Shown here: positions 16,542 to 24,108 of the stretch, one piece after another
Layout: each line of letters begins with the position of its first letter
Position numbering within the stretch: the first letter of the stretch is position 1
Assembly (NCBI RefSeq): GCF_001613005.1
Contig: NZ_BDBN01000096.1
Coordinates: 1 to 34,721, forward strand
Origin: Nocardia nova NBRC 15556
GTDB taxonomy: Bacteria; Actinomycetota; Actinomycetes; Mycobacteriales; Mycobacteriaceae
Length of the DNA stretch: 34,721 nucleotides
Reading direction: 5' to 3'
The notes under the pieces: model-generated
Told to the model about the DNA's origin: nothing
The model's input: the letters and a program-made list of their open reading frames with translations, nothing else
Databases searched by the model: none
Program-made: the position numbers and the translations under genes

Positions 16542-18304
16542 GCGAGCGAACGATGGGCACAGGAGGGATCGGGCAGCGGCCGCGACCGCGCCGGGTCGCG
16601 ATCATCGGCGCGGGACAAGCCGGCGCTCTACTGGCCCTGGGCCTGAGACGACAGGGTTGTGCGGTAACGCTGATAAGCGACCGCACCGCTGCGGAAATCC
16701 GCGCCGGCGCGGTGTTGTCGAGCCAATGCCTGTTCGGATCGGCCCGTCGCGTCCTCGAACGGATCAGTGACCTCGAACCGGCCGACGCACCCGACATCGC
16801 ACGGCTCGCGTTGACTGTCGAGGGGACAGGGACGGTGGTTTCGGCGCTCGAGAATCCGGCGCAGTCGGTCGATTATCGGGTGAGCTGTGCCGCGTTGATC
16901 GATGCCTTCGTGGCCGAGGGCGGTTCGTTCGCCGTGGAAGATGTGACACCGGAAGGACTGGACGGCATCGCCGCAGAGCAGGATCTGACGATCGTTGCCA
17001 CCGGGACCGGTGACTTGGGGCGAATGTTCGTCCGTGACCGGGTTCGCTCCCCGTTCGACCGGCCGAAGCGGGCGCTGGCTGTCGCGTACGTGCGCGGTCT
17101 GGAGCCGGACGAGACCGGTGCGGAGCTGACGATATCGATCGCACCCGGGGTGGGTGAGGTGATCACTCTGCCCGCGCTCACCACGACCGGTCCATGTTCG
17201 ATTCTGGTCTTCGAAGGCGTTCCCGAAGGCCCCATGGATTGCTTCGACGACGTGTACTCACCGCAGGAGCACCTACAGCGGTGCCGGAAGATCCTCGATG
17301 AGGTGTTTCCGAAGGTTGCGGCTCGCGCCCGCCACATAGAGCTGACCGATGACGGCGGCGTACTACGCGGGCGTGTGACACCCGGCGTCCGTCGCCCGGT
17401 GACGTTCACTCAATCCGGTCACCCGGTCCTCGGGCTGGGCGACGCAGTGGTGCTCAACGATCCGATCACCGCGCAGGGCGCGAACAACGCCGTCCACGCG
17501 GCAGGCATCTACCTGGATTCCATTCTCCAGCGCGGCACCGAACCATTCGACACCGAGTGGATGCGCACTACCTTCGAATCCTACTGGCGCAGCTGGGGCC
17601 GATGGTCAGTGGCCTGGACCAATCGGGTTGTGGACGGGGTCCCAGAACATGTGCTCGACCTGCTGGGCGCGGCTGCGGACGAACCATCGGTCGCGGCTCT
17701 GTTCGGGACCGCATTCGACGACCCCAGCACCGCGCATGATTGGTGGTTCGACCGCACGGACGCCGAGCGCGTGCTCGACGCGGTCCGATCTACCGACCAT
17801 GGGGTCGATCCGCGGGCCCTGCGTAATGCTTTCGGCCAGTACGCCACCGGCGTCACCGTGGTGACGACGCGCGCCCCCGACGGCCGAAAGGTCGGCGTCA
17901 CCGCAAACTCGTTCACCTCGGTGTCGCTGGATCCGCCGCTAGTGGCCTGGTGCCCGGCGAAAAAGGCGCCGAGTATGCCGGATCTCATGGCCGCCAGTCA
18001 TTTTGCGGTGAACGTCCTGGCCTCCGATCAGCACGAGTTGTCACGCCAGTTCGCGACACCCGCCGCCGACAAGTTCGCAGGCGTGGCCTACCACGACGGA
18101 ATCGCTGGAGTCCCGTTGCTGGACCGCAGCATTGCGTACTTCCAATGCCGGACTGTGAACCGGGTGGAGGCCGGTGACCACATCATCTTCATCGGTGAGG
18201 TCGAACATTTCGACACCTCCGAGGGGGCTCCGCTGGTATTCCATTCCGGCGGTTACCGCATCGCGACCGAACATCCGGACTTCGCCGGCCCCAGTAGCCG
18301 GTGA
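16538..18304 (+). CDS. styA2B: StyA2B-type monooxygenase-flavin reductase fusion
   Basis: The 588-residue protein fuses a StyA-like monooxygenase (about 18-415; GAGQAGALLALG, NDPITAQGANNAVHAAG) to a flavin reductase-like domain (about 424-585; FGQYATGVTVVTTRAP, VGVTANSFTSVSLDPP, HFAVNVLAS). It parallels Rhodococcus opacus StyA2B, a self-sufficient but slow oxygenase that mainly supplies reduced FAD to StyA1. The start is GTG 16538, overlapping the styA1 stop; ATG 16553 is an alternative. The two monooxygenase domains are clearly paralogous (shared VFEGVP/VMEGVP-GPMDCF stretch), indicating tandem duplication followed by fusion. Confidence 0.9.
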   Translation: MSERTMGTGGIGQRPRPRRVAIIGAGQAGALLALGLRRQGCAVTLISDRTAAEIRAGAVLSSQCLFGSARRVLERISDLEPADAPDIARLALTVEGTGTVVSALENPAQSVDYRVSCAALIDAFVAEGGSFAVEDVTPEGLDGIAAEQDLTIVATGTGDLGRMFVRDRVRSPFDRPKRALAVAYVRGLEPDETGAELTISIAPGVGEVITLPALTTTGPCSILVFEGVPEGPMDCFDDVYSPQEHLQRCRKILDEVFPKVAARARHIELTDDGGVLRGRVTPGVRRPVTFTQSGHPVLGLGDAVVLNDPITAQGANNAVHAAGIYLDSILQRGTEPFDTEWMRTTFESYWRSWGRWSVAWTNRVVDGVPEHVLDLLGAAADEPSVAALFGTAFDDPSTAHDWWFDRTDAERVLDAVRSTDHGVDPRALRNAFGQYATGVTVVTTRAPDGRKVGVTANSFTSVSLDPPLVAWCPAKKAPSMPDLMAASHFAVNVLASDQHELSRQFATPAADKFAGVAYHDGIAGVPLLDRSIAYFQCRTVNRVEAGDHIIFIGEVEHFDTSEGAPLVFHSGGYRIATEHPDFAGPSSR

Positions 18305-18337
18305 AACAACGGAGATATGCGCAGAAGGAAATGAAGC

Positions 18338-19576
18338 GTGGGTAGATACATAGACATAGAGAAGAAGTCTGGCGAGAAGTTTTCCGCGTACCTGGCCGAA
18401 CCCGCACGCGGTTCCGCTCCCGGTTTGGTCCTGTTGCAGGAGATCTTCGGGGTCAACGACTACATGCGGGATATGGCCGATCGGTACGCCGAGGAAGGTT
18501 ACGTCGTCCTCGTTCCGGATCTGTTCTGGCGCTCCGAACACGGGGTCGAACTCGGCTACGACGAAACGGGATTCACCCGCGGCCTGCAGTTGCGCGATGA
18601 ACTCGACCTCGATTCCGCCATCGAGGACATCGGCGACACGGTTGAGAGACTGCGCGGGCTGGACAACCACGCCGGGGGCGTCGGTGCGATCGGATACTGC
18701 CTCGGCGGGCTACTCGCCTACCTCGCCGCGCTGCGTCTGCCCATCCAGTGTGCGGTCAGCTATTACGGTGTCGGTGTGCATGAGCACCTCGAACAGGCCG
18801 GCGAGCTGTCGATTCCGATGGTGTTCCACCTGGCCGAGCTTGACCACTGGTGCCCGGCGCCCGCCCGTCGAACCATTCGCGCAGCGTTCGCCGGCAACGA
18901 CAAGGTGCGTATCTACGACTACCCAGGGGTCGACCACGCTTTCGGAACCCACGGTCGCGACACCTACGAACCCCTCAGTGCCGGTATGGCGTATTCGCGC
19001 ACGCTGGAGGTGATCCGGCAGACGATCGGCCCACGGTACGACCTGTCAGCGCTGTGGGACGGTCACATCTACTACGAATTCGAGGCACGTGACGTTCCCT
19101 CGACGATGGCGACGATGGTCGACGAGCCGTACGTCAACCACATACCCACGATGACCGGAGGCGTAGGCCAACAAGACCTTTCCCGCTTCTACGCACATCA
19201 CTTCGTGCACAGCAATCCCGCGGACACCAGGTCCATTCCGATCTCCCGGACGATCGGCGCCGACCGCATCGTCGAGGAGGAACTGTTCTGCTTCACACAC
19301 GATCGCGAGATCGACTGGATGCTACCGGGAATCGCGCCGACGGGCCGTTACGTCGAGGTGCCGCTGGTCGCGGTCGTGACATTCCGTGGTGACAAGCTCT
19401 ACAACGAGCACATCTACTGGGACCAAGCCAGCGTGCTTGTGCAGATCGGGTTGCTCGACCCTGCCGACCTACCAGTCGCAGGTATCGAAACAGCGAGGAA
19501 GCTGCTCGACAAAACTCAGCCGTCGAACGAGTTGATGGTCAACTGGGCCACCAGCGAAGGCAAGCCGATCCGATGA
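18338..19576 (+). CDS. Dienelactone hydrolase/SnoaL-like fusion protein
   Basis: The 412-residue protein joins a dienelactone-hydrolase alpha/beta-hydrolase domain (1-232) to a SnoaL/NTF2-like domain (about 237-400). The hydrolase triad is visible: C121 in GYCLGG, D169 in ELDHWCP, H200 in GVDHAFG, plus E35 in QEIFGVN. GTG 18338 is used; the ATG at 18331 stops after four codons. It follows the oxygenases by 33 bases and overlaps the VOC gene. In the iif pathway a cofactor-independent oxygenase (IifA) converts 3-hydroxyindolin-2-one to anthranilate. This gene is the best candidate in the window for that step, though I cannot align it to IifA. Alternatively it is a lactone or ester hydrolase. 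Confidence 0.82.
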   Translation: MGRYIDIEKKSGEKFSAYLAEPARGSAPGLVLLQEIFGVNDYMRDMADRYAEEGYVVLVPDLFWRSEHGVELGYDETGFTRGLQLRDELDLDSAIEDIGDTVERLRGLDNHAGGVGAIGYCLGGLLAYLAALRLPIQCAVSYYGVGVHEHLEQAGELSIPMVFHLAELDHWCPAPARRTIRAAFAGNDKVRIYDYPGVDHAFGTHGRDTYEPLSAGMAYSRTLEVIRQTIGPRYDLSALWDGHIYYEFEARDVPSTMATMVDEPYVNHIPTMTGGVGQQDLSRFYAHHFVHSNPADTRSIPISRTIGADRIVEEELFCFTHDREIDWMLPGIAPTGRYVEVPLVAVVTFRGDKLYNEHIYWDQASVLVQIGLLDPADLPVAGIETARKLLDKTQPSNELMVNWATSEGKPIR

Positions 19577-20115
19577 GCACGGCTGACGAAACCCGACCGG
19601 ACCGCTGGCGTTCAACGCTTGGTCATTTCGGCATCACCGTCCCGGATCTCGAGGCCTGGGTCGCCTTCTTCACAGAGCTGTTCCAGGCCCGGGAGCTGTA
19701 TCGGTTGAGTCCGTTCGACGCAGCCCAACTGCCCGCTGCCGCGGACCGCTTCGGCTGCACGTCTACACACGTGCCTGGGCCGGGCGCGGTGTTGAAACTG
19801 GTGATGCTGCAAATGCCGGGCGGACGATTGTTCGAGCTGTTCCAATACGACAACCCCGCCGACAGCCAACGCGTTCCGCCACACAACAGCGATGTGGGCG
19901 GCCACACCCTGGCATCTGAGGTCAACATCAGTTCGGCCGCGCAGCCGAGGCGGGACTTGGGGCGGGAGGTCATGCAGGCGCCGATCACGATATCCGAGGG
20001 CCGGACCGCTGGGACTCGAGTGCAGTATTTCGCCCTCCCTTGGAAAGGGCAGCTCGAGCTCGTCGAATACGAACCGACCCCGCCATGGAAGGAGCAATGG
20101 GTCGTTCCCGGATAG
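19573..20115 (+). CDS. VOC-family (glyoxalase/extradiol-like) protein
   Basis: The 180-residue protein has a vicinal-oxygen-chelate beta-alpha-beta start (LGHFGITVPDLEAWVAFFTELF), and LFELFQYDNP and LELVEYEP at the ends of the two half-domains. The candidate metal residues are H18 in GHFG and the glutamates in those two motifs. It could be an isomerase, lyase or oxygenase acting on an indole-oxidation product, or a protective enzyme. ATG 19573 overlaps the upstream stop (ATGA), so it belongs to the SDR-to-VOC operon and is its last gene. Confidence 0.8.
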   Translation: MSTADETRPDRWRSTLGHFGITVPDLEAWVAFFTELFQARELYRLSPFDAAQLPAAADRFGCTSTHVPGPGAVLKLVMLQMPGGRLFELFQYDNPADSQRVPPHNSDVGGHTLASEVNISSAAQPRRDLGREVMQAPITISEGRTAGTRVQYFALPWKGQLELVEYEPTPPWKEQWVVPG

Positions 20116-20124
20116 TTTGCGGAG

Positions 20125-20982
20125 CTATGAGCGCTTGCCGTGGATCACGGCAAGCGCGTGCTTGTTAGCGAGCGGATTGAGCAGGCCGTTCAATTCGTCG
20201 AACAGCGCGCCGGCGGTCTCTCCGAACCACGCGGGCGGCAACAGCGACAAGGGGATCCCAGGATCCCGGTACGGCAGCCGCCGCCACTCGGTGAGCATGG
20301 GTACGTAGGTCTGGAAGCCTTCCGACGCGGTCATCTCCTCGGCTGTCGCCCGGTACAGGACCGGGCGATAAGTCTGCAGGAAATCCGCATATTGCGCGGT
20401 GAGTTCGTCCAGGTCCCACCAGCTTCGGATCTTCGTACGCAGATCACCGAACGCGAAATGACCGCCGGTGAACATGTCGACGTAGGTGGACAGTCCGCGG
20501 CGGTCCAGCGTCCGGCGTGTGTGTTCCGCCAAGGTCCCCGGCGCGATCCAGACTCCCGGCGCGGCGGTGCCGAAGCCCAGGCGGGTCAGGATCGAACGCA
20601 GTGCGTGGCGCTTGTCGCGCTCGGATTCGGGGACGGAGAAGACGACGACGACCCAGCCGTCGTCCTCGGTAGCTCGGGTGTGGTGGTAGATACGAACATC
20701 GCCTTCGGCCAGAACCTCCAGTGTCGGGCCCGACAACGAGTACCCGGCCACCCCGGCATGACGCTCGCTATTGAGCACGCCGCGGCGTTTCAACCGGGAT
20801 ATCGAGGATCGCACCGCCTGCCCATCGGCACCGAGATCCGCCATCAGCGCGACTACCGAGGCGACCGACAGCCAGTTGCCTTCGGCGCGGGCGCAGAGCC
20901 CGAAAATGGTGATGATCAGTTGGGCAAGGCGAGTGTCCCGACTGCCGCTCGACCCTCGGGATGATTCCAGCTCCGCCGTCAT
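20125..20982 (-). CDS. PaaX-family transcriptional repressor
   Basis: This 285-residue PaaX-type regulator has an N-terminal winged helix (SVASVVALMADLGADGQAVR, then SSISRLKRRGVL), a central domain typical of the family (WVVVVFSVPESERDKRHALR) and a C-terminal domain with FQTYVPMLTEWRRLPYRDP. PaaX of E. coli represses phenylacetate genes and responds to phenylacetyl-CoA; relatives sense aryl-CoA esters. ATG 20982 gives the family's normal length; longer in-frame extensions cross the promoter of the divergent thioesterase gene. It is convergent with the VOC gene, 9 bases apart. An aryl-CoA ligand made by the ligase in this window is an attractive inference. Confidence 0.88.
   Translation of the reverse strand: MTAELESSRGSSGSRDTRLAQLIITIFGLCARAEGNWLSVASVVALMADLGADGQAVRSSISRLKRRGVLNSERHAGVAGYSLSGPTLEVLAEGDVRIYHHTRATEDDGWVVVVFSVPESERDKRHALRSILTRLGFGTAAPGVWIAPGTLAEHTRRTLDRRGLSTYVDMFTGGHFAFGDLRTKIRSWWDLDELTAQYADFLQTYRPVLYRATAEEMTASEGFQTYVPMLTEWRRLPYRDPGIPLSLLPPAWFGETAGALFDELNGLLNPLANKHALAVIHGKRS
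20131..20157. terminator. Perfect 12-bp hairpin in the VOC-paaX convergence
   Basis: Bases 20131-20142 and 20146-20157 form a perfect 12-bp stem with a 3-base loop. It lies 15 bases after the VOC stop and inside the last codons of the convergent paaX-type gene. No T run follows on either strand, so termination is plausible but not certain. Confidence 0.45.
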
Positions 20983-20988
20983 GATTGC

Positions 20989-21003
20989 AGAATATGTCAC
21001 ATA
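20989..21003. promoter_or_regulatory. Palindrome over the paaX-type gene promoter
   Basis: TATGT-C-ACATA (20993-21003) is a perfect 11-bp palindrome. It overlaps a minus-strand -10-like TATTCT (20994-20989) seven bases before the start codon at 20982. Autorepression by the PaaX-type protein is inferred. It shares only the GT-C-AC centre with the ATCGT-N-ACGAT palindromes elsewhere. Confidence 0.4.
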
Positions 21004-21077
21004 CGTGCCGCCCGATGAAAACGCGGCATGCCCCAACGAGTCCGGTTCGCCGATAGATCGAGCAGATGCTCTCGCTA

Positions 21078-21105
21078 TTGACATTTTTTTACGGCCGTGA
21101 AGAAT
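21078..21105 (+). promoter_or_regulatory. Promoter of the TesB-like gene, probably leaderless
   Basis: A consensus -35 TTGACA (21078-21083) and AAGAAT (21100-21105) are 16 bases apart. The distance places the transcription start at or within a base or two of the ATG at 21113, as in leaderless actinobacterial mRNAs. The promoter is divergent from the paaX-type gene. Confidence 0.5.
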
Positions 21106-21112
21106 AGGACAT

Positions 21113-22021
21113 ATGGAGACTGTCGCCTTGGAAACATCCGCGATCTTCACCGACGCCGTCACCCTGAGTCCGGTGGAGCCGCTGCACTTCGACCTCGCGT
21201 TCACCGCGACGACCCAGCGCTGTCCGTGGCCCAAGGCCTACGGCGGGGATCTGGTTGCCCAAGCCGCAGCCGCTGCGATGCGGTCGGTCACCGACGGCAA
21301 GTCGGTGCACTCGATGCACAGCTACTTTCTGCGACCTGCGGATATCGGCGCGGACGTGCGGTACGAGGTGGAGGTGTTGCGTGATGGCCGGGGTTACAGC
21401 ACAAGACAGGTGCGCGGATACCAGAACGGCAAGCCGATCTACGTCTGCCTGGCCAACTTCGCCGCGGGCGAAACCAGCGGCACGCATCAGGCCGAATTTC
21501 CCGCCGGGCTACTCGATCCGGAGGACCTGCCCAGTTCCGCGGCCTATTTGGCCGACCGCGTCGGCGGCTCGATGACGCCGGAGTCGAAGGCTTATTGGTC
21601 GCACGGCCGTAGCTTCGATATGCGCCATGTCCCCGGTCCGGTATATCTCACCGTCGAGGGCGATCGGGTGCCGCATCAGGCGGTGTGGGTGAAGCCGTTC
21701 GACCCACTTCGACCTGTGGAAGGCCTGTCCGACCAACAGCGGGACCAGGCTGCGCTCGCATACGTGTGCGACTACACGATCCTCGAGTCGGTGCTGCGCG
21801 TGCTCGGTTTGCCCTGGGCAGACCCGAAGCTGGTCACCGCCAGCCTCGACCACGCGATGTGGTTTCACCGTCCAGGGCCGGTCGATGGCTGGCTGCTCTA
21901 CGTCCAGGAGGCGGTCTCGGTCGAATCCGGTCGCGGTCTCGGATCGGGTCGATTCTTCACCCGCGACCACCGGCATCTGGCCACCGTAGTTCAAGAGGGC
22001 ATGATCCGCCTGATGTCGTGA
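21113..22021 (+). CDS. tesB: Acyl-CoA thioesterase II (TesB-like)
   Basis: The 302-residue double-hotdog protein has family motifs AYGGDLVAQAAAAA, SVHSMHSYFLRPADIG, VRGYQNGKPIYV, DYTILESVLRVLG and LDHAMWFHRP. It hydrolyses medium- and long-chain or aryl acyl-CoA to the free acid. It is divergent from the paaX-type gene and probably under its control, so it may drain CoA esters formed in the same catabolism. ATG 21113 fits the leaderless promoter; a TTG at 21128 preceded by GGAG is an alternative start. It is the last intact gene before the decayed zone. Confidence 0.85.
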   Translation: METVALETSAIFTDAVTLSPVEPLHFDLAFTATTQRCPWPKAYGGDLVAQAAAAAMRSVTDGKSVHSMHSYFLRPADIGADVRYEVEVLRDGRGYSTRQVRGYQNGKPIYVCLANFAAGETSGTHQAEFPAGLLDPEDLPSSAAYLADRVGGSMTPESKAYWSHGRSFDMRHVPGPVYLTVEGDRVPHQAVWVKPFDPLRPVEGLSDQQRDQAALAYVCDYTILESVLRVLGLPWADPKLVTASLDHAMWFHRPGPVDGWLLYVQEAVSVESGRGLGSGRFFTRDHRHLATVVQEGMIRLMS

Positions 22022-22045
22022 ACGGGAGCAGCGTCCGACGGTCCA

Positions 22046-22247
22046 TGTGTTCTCCCGGTCACCACCGTCACCGGTGCCGCCCGGGGCATCGGTGACGCCA
22101 CCGGTGCACCGGCTGGCCACTGCGGGCCGGCGCCACGACTCCCCCGTCGGCTCTCGGCTCGGCACCCGAGACGAACGCGCCGCGGTGACGACGGCCGCAG
22201 CGGCCATTGCGGAAAACGACATCACCAGATCGGCGCCGATGAGGTAG
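22046..22247 (+). pseudogene. Possible remnant of a short-chain dehydrogenase N-terminus
   Basis: One frame reads VTTVTGAARGIGDAT from about 22058, matching the glycine-rich cofactor motif of SDRs. After a one-base frame change the next frame continues VHRLATAGRRHDSPVG and ends ITRSAPMR before a stop. There is no intact reading frame. The motif is clear but short, so chance similarity in GC-rich DNA is possible. Confidence 0.3.
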
Positions 22248-22253
22248 CTTTCG

Positions 22254-22523
22254 ATGTACTCAACAGTGTGCGCTCGCGGCGAAGGCGATGTGCAACTTCG
22301 GATCTGGCTCGGTGGCATGGTTCTCGACTTCCGCGCCTCACATGAAGCGGCAATTACCTTCTGCTCGGAATGGGAACAGAAGCGCCGGGAAGCGATTGAG
22401 TTGGTGATCAGTCCACTCTGCGACGTGGGCCGCCTACCTCCTTTGCCATGTGAGCAACTATTTCGCGATCCAGTGGCGGAAACGCCAAGAGGGGCCGCTG
22501 CAGGACCGCGTGACAGCGGTTAG
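22254..22523 (+). CDS. Small hypothetical protein
   Basis: An 89-codon frame with ATG 22254 and a GAGG nine bases upstream. The first half (IWLGGMVLDFRASHEAAITF, then CSEWEQKRREAIELV) has protein-like composition. The last 30 residues run into DNA belonging to the end of the IS3 remnant and are rich in Pro, Arg and Gly. I recognise no family. It may be a gene truncated by the insertion, or spurious. Confidence 0.3.
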   Translation: MYSTVCARGEGDVQLRIWLGGMVLDFRASHEAAITFCSEWEQKRREAIELVISPLCDVGRLPPLPCEQLFRDPVAETPRGAAAGPRDSG

Positions 22524-23076
22524 GCAGGCTGTCGCGCTGCCGAGGTCATGATGGTGTCGAATTCGATCAGGGTCGATCGGCCGAGCCGTGCTTGTCGGCG
22601 CCGACGGGTGGTAGGTGCGTGCGATCCAGGTGACGATTGAGCGCGCACACGAATCCCTCTGAGCAAAATTGAGATCCGCGGTCGGTATGCAGAACGCCAC
22701 CCGCCACATCACTGCGCCGGGTGGACGGCATTGTTCACCGCGCGGTCACCGCCAGTCGGGACTTTATCCGCGAATCGATGTAGTAGCCGATGATCCGGTT
22801 GGAGAAGATATCTTCAACTGCACACAAAAGACGGCTTTCCTTATAGGTGCGATGGTCGGTGATATCGCTGATCCACAAACGATTCGGTTCGTGAGCGGTG
22901 ATATTTCGCTGTACCAGGTCATCGTGGACGGGTCGCCCGGGTTTGCCGTTCTTGCCGCGCCACGATTTGCCGAACGCGCTCCACCACCAATTGACCGAGC
23001 GATCCGCCAGGCGATGCGCTCGGCGTCCACAGCTCCCCGAAGACCACGTACATGCAAAGCCGCATTCCTCCACCAT
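22520..23076 (-). pseudogene. IS3-family transposase OrfB remnant
   Basis: The minus strand encodes recognisable pieces of an actinobacterial IS3 OrfB: WSAFGK...RGKNGKPGRPVHDDLVQR, then PNRLWISDITDHRTYKES and SNRIIGYYIDSRIKSRLAV of the integrase core, a HTDRGSQF-type stretch in another frame, and the C-terminus RRRRQARLGRSTLIEFDTIM ending at TAA 22520-22522. The N-terminus is missing and the frame changes near 22740. The sequence also jumps from the RALN region to VTWIARTYH, implying an internal deletion that removes the last catalytic part. No OrfA or clear terminal repeats were found, so it is inactive. Confidence 0.8.
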
Positions 23077-23159
23077 TGACGGTTTAGTGAGCTGTCATTC
23101 TGGCGGCGATGCAGGGGCAGCAGGCGAAGCCTGCGTTGACAGTGAGGAGATCCCGCCGA

Positions 23160-23414
23160 ATGGCACTAAATACCGGAACGTTGATTTATCTGGTCGCTCG
23201 AGAAGGAAGGCAAGACGAGGTTTCCGCCATCTTGGGCGAAGCGCTCGCCGCCGTCGCCCGCGACCCGCAGACTGCCACCTGGTATGCGTACCGCATCACC
23301 AACACCGAGTTCGGCATCTTCGACACATCTTCGAACGGTCGCCACGCCGACGCGCATAGCGTGCTGCGGCGCCTATCCGACGAACTGCTGGCGCAGGAAC
23401 CGACTGCGCAGTGA
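23160..23414 (+). CDS. Antibiotic biosynthesis monooxygenase (ABM) domain protein
   Basis: The 84-residue protein has the dimeric alpha/beta-barrel ABM pattern: GTLIYLVAREGRQDEVSAIL, then DPQTATWYAYRITNTEFGIF, and a final helix. ABM proteins are cofactor-free oxygenases or stress-related quinol monooxygenases. ATG 23160 follows GAGGAGA. Its stop overlaps the GTG of the next gene (GTGA). It starts a three-gene cassette lying between an IS3 remnant and an ATPase remnant, suggesting acquisition by transfer. Confidence 0.75.
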   Translation: MALNTGTLIYLVAREGRQDEVSAILGEALAAVARDPQTATWYAYRITNTEFGIFDTSSNGRHADAHSVLRRLSDELLAQEPTAQ

Positions 23415-24100
23415 TCCACGCCCCGATCGGACTGTTCCGCGAGACCCAGCGCCACTACATCACCCTGCGCGACCACGTATGGCGTTCCGGCATCCTCGGT
23501 TTCACCCCCGTGCTCGATGGCCAGCTCTCCGGGGACTGGATCGACTTCCGCACCGGACACAAGCGCGTCCATTTCACCTTGACCGACAGCGCGCGGATGT
23601 CCGCCGGCGACCGCGCCAGTATCCAGGCCGTCAGCGAAACCTATGGCGATCACAAGGTCATCGACGGCGACATTTTCGACACCATTACCGACGTCGCGCT
23701 GAATCTGTTCCTCACTGCCGTCGAACGAGGCGACACCGACTGTGCGCCGATCTGGAGAAGCTGGCTCAAACGTGAAGGCCGCGAAACCTACGCCTACCTG
23801 ACCGCCGACGAACTCCTGACCGCGTTCGCGGTCTATTCCGCCGAGACCGACGCCGCCGCTCCGTCTGTCCTGATGCCCGTGCGACCGGAGGACATCTTCG
23901 TTCGAGACCGCCGTTACTACAACCGATTCCTGACCAAGAACCTGGCCAACCCCCTCAGCGACGCCAAACAAATGGTGTTGTTCCAGAACATCCCCGTCAC
24001 CGACTCCGAGGCACTCCACGAGGCGCTCACCACGATCCGGCAGCACTGCTCCAAACCCAGTCTCGCCCGCGTCCACACCGCCATTCACACGAGAGGATGA
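23411..24100 (+). CDS. Hypothetical protein of the ABM-CYTH cassette
   Basis: A 229-residue protein I do not recognise. It is soluble, mixed alpha/beta, with no signal peptide or membrane segment. Notable conserved-looking stretches are GDWIDFRTGHKRVHFTL, TYGDHKVIDGDIFD and RRYYNRFLTKNLANPLSDAK. It starts with GTG overlapping the ABM stop and ends at TGA overlapping the first possible ATG of the CYTH gene, so the three are tightly coupled. A role with a phosphorylated or nucleotide substrate is suggested only by its CYTH neighbour. Confidence 0.75.
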   Translation: MIHAPIGLFRETQRHYITLRDHVWRSGILGFTPVLDGQLSGDWIDFRTGHKRVHFTLTDSARMSAGDRASIQAVSETYGDHKVIDGDIFDTITDVALNLFLTAVERGDTDCAPIWRSWLKREGRETYAYLTADELLTAFAVYSAETDAAAPSVLMPVRPEDIFVRDRRYYNRFLTKNLANPLSDAKQMVLFQNIPVTDSEALHEALTTIRQHCSKPSLARVHTAIHTRG

Positions 24101-24108
24101 TGTCACCC

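Noticed and set aside
15312..18304. Styrene degradation pathway
   Set aside because: StyA-like genes suggest it, but styrene-oxide isomerase and phenylacetaldehyde dehydrogenase are absent, while SDR, DLH-SnoaL and anthranilate-CoA genes fit indole.
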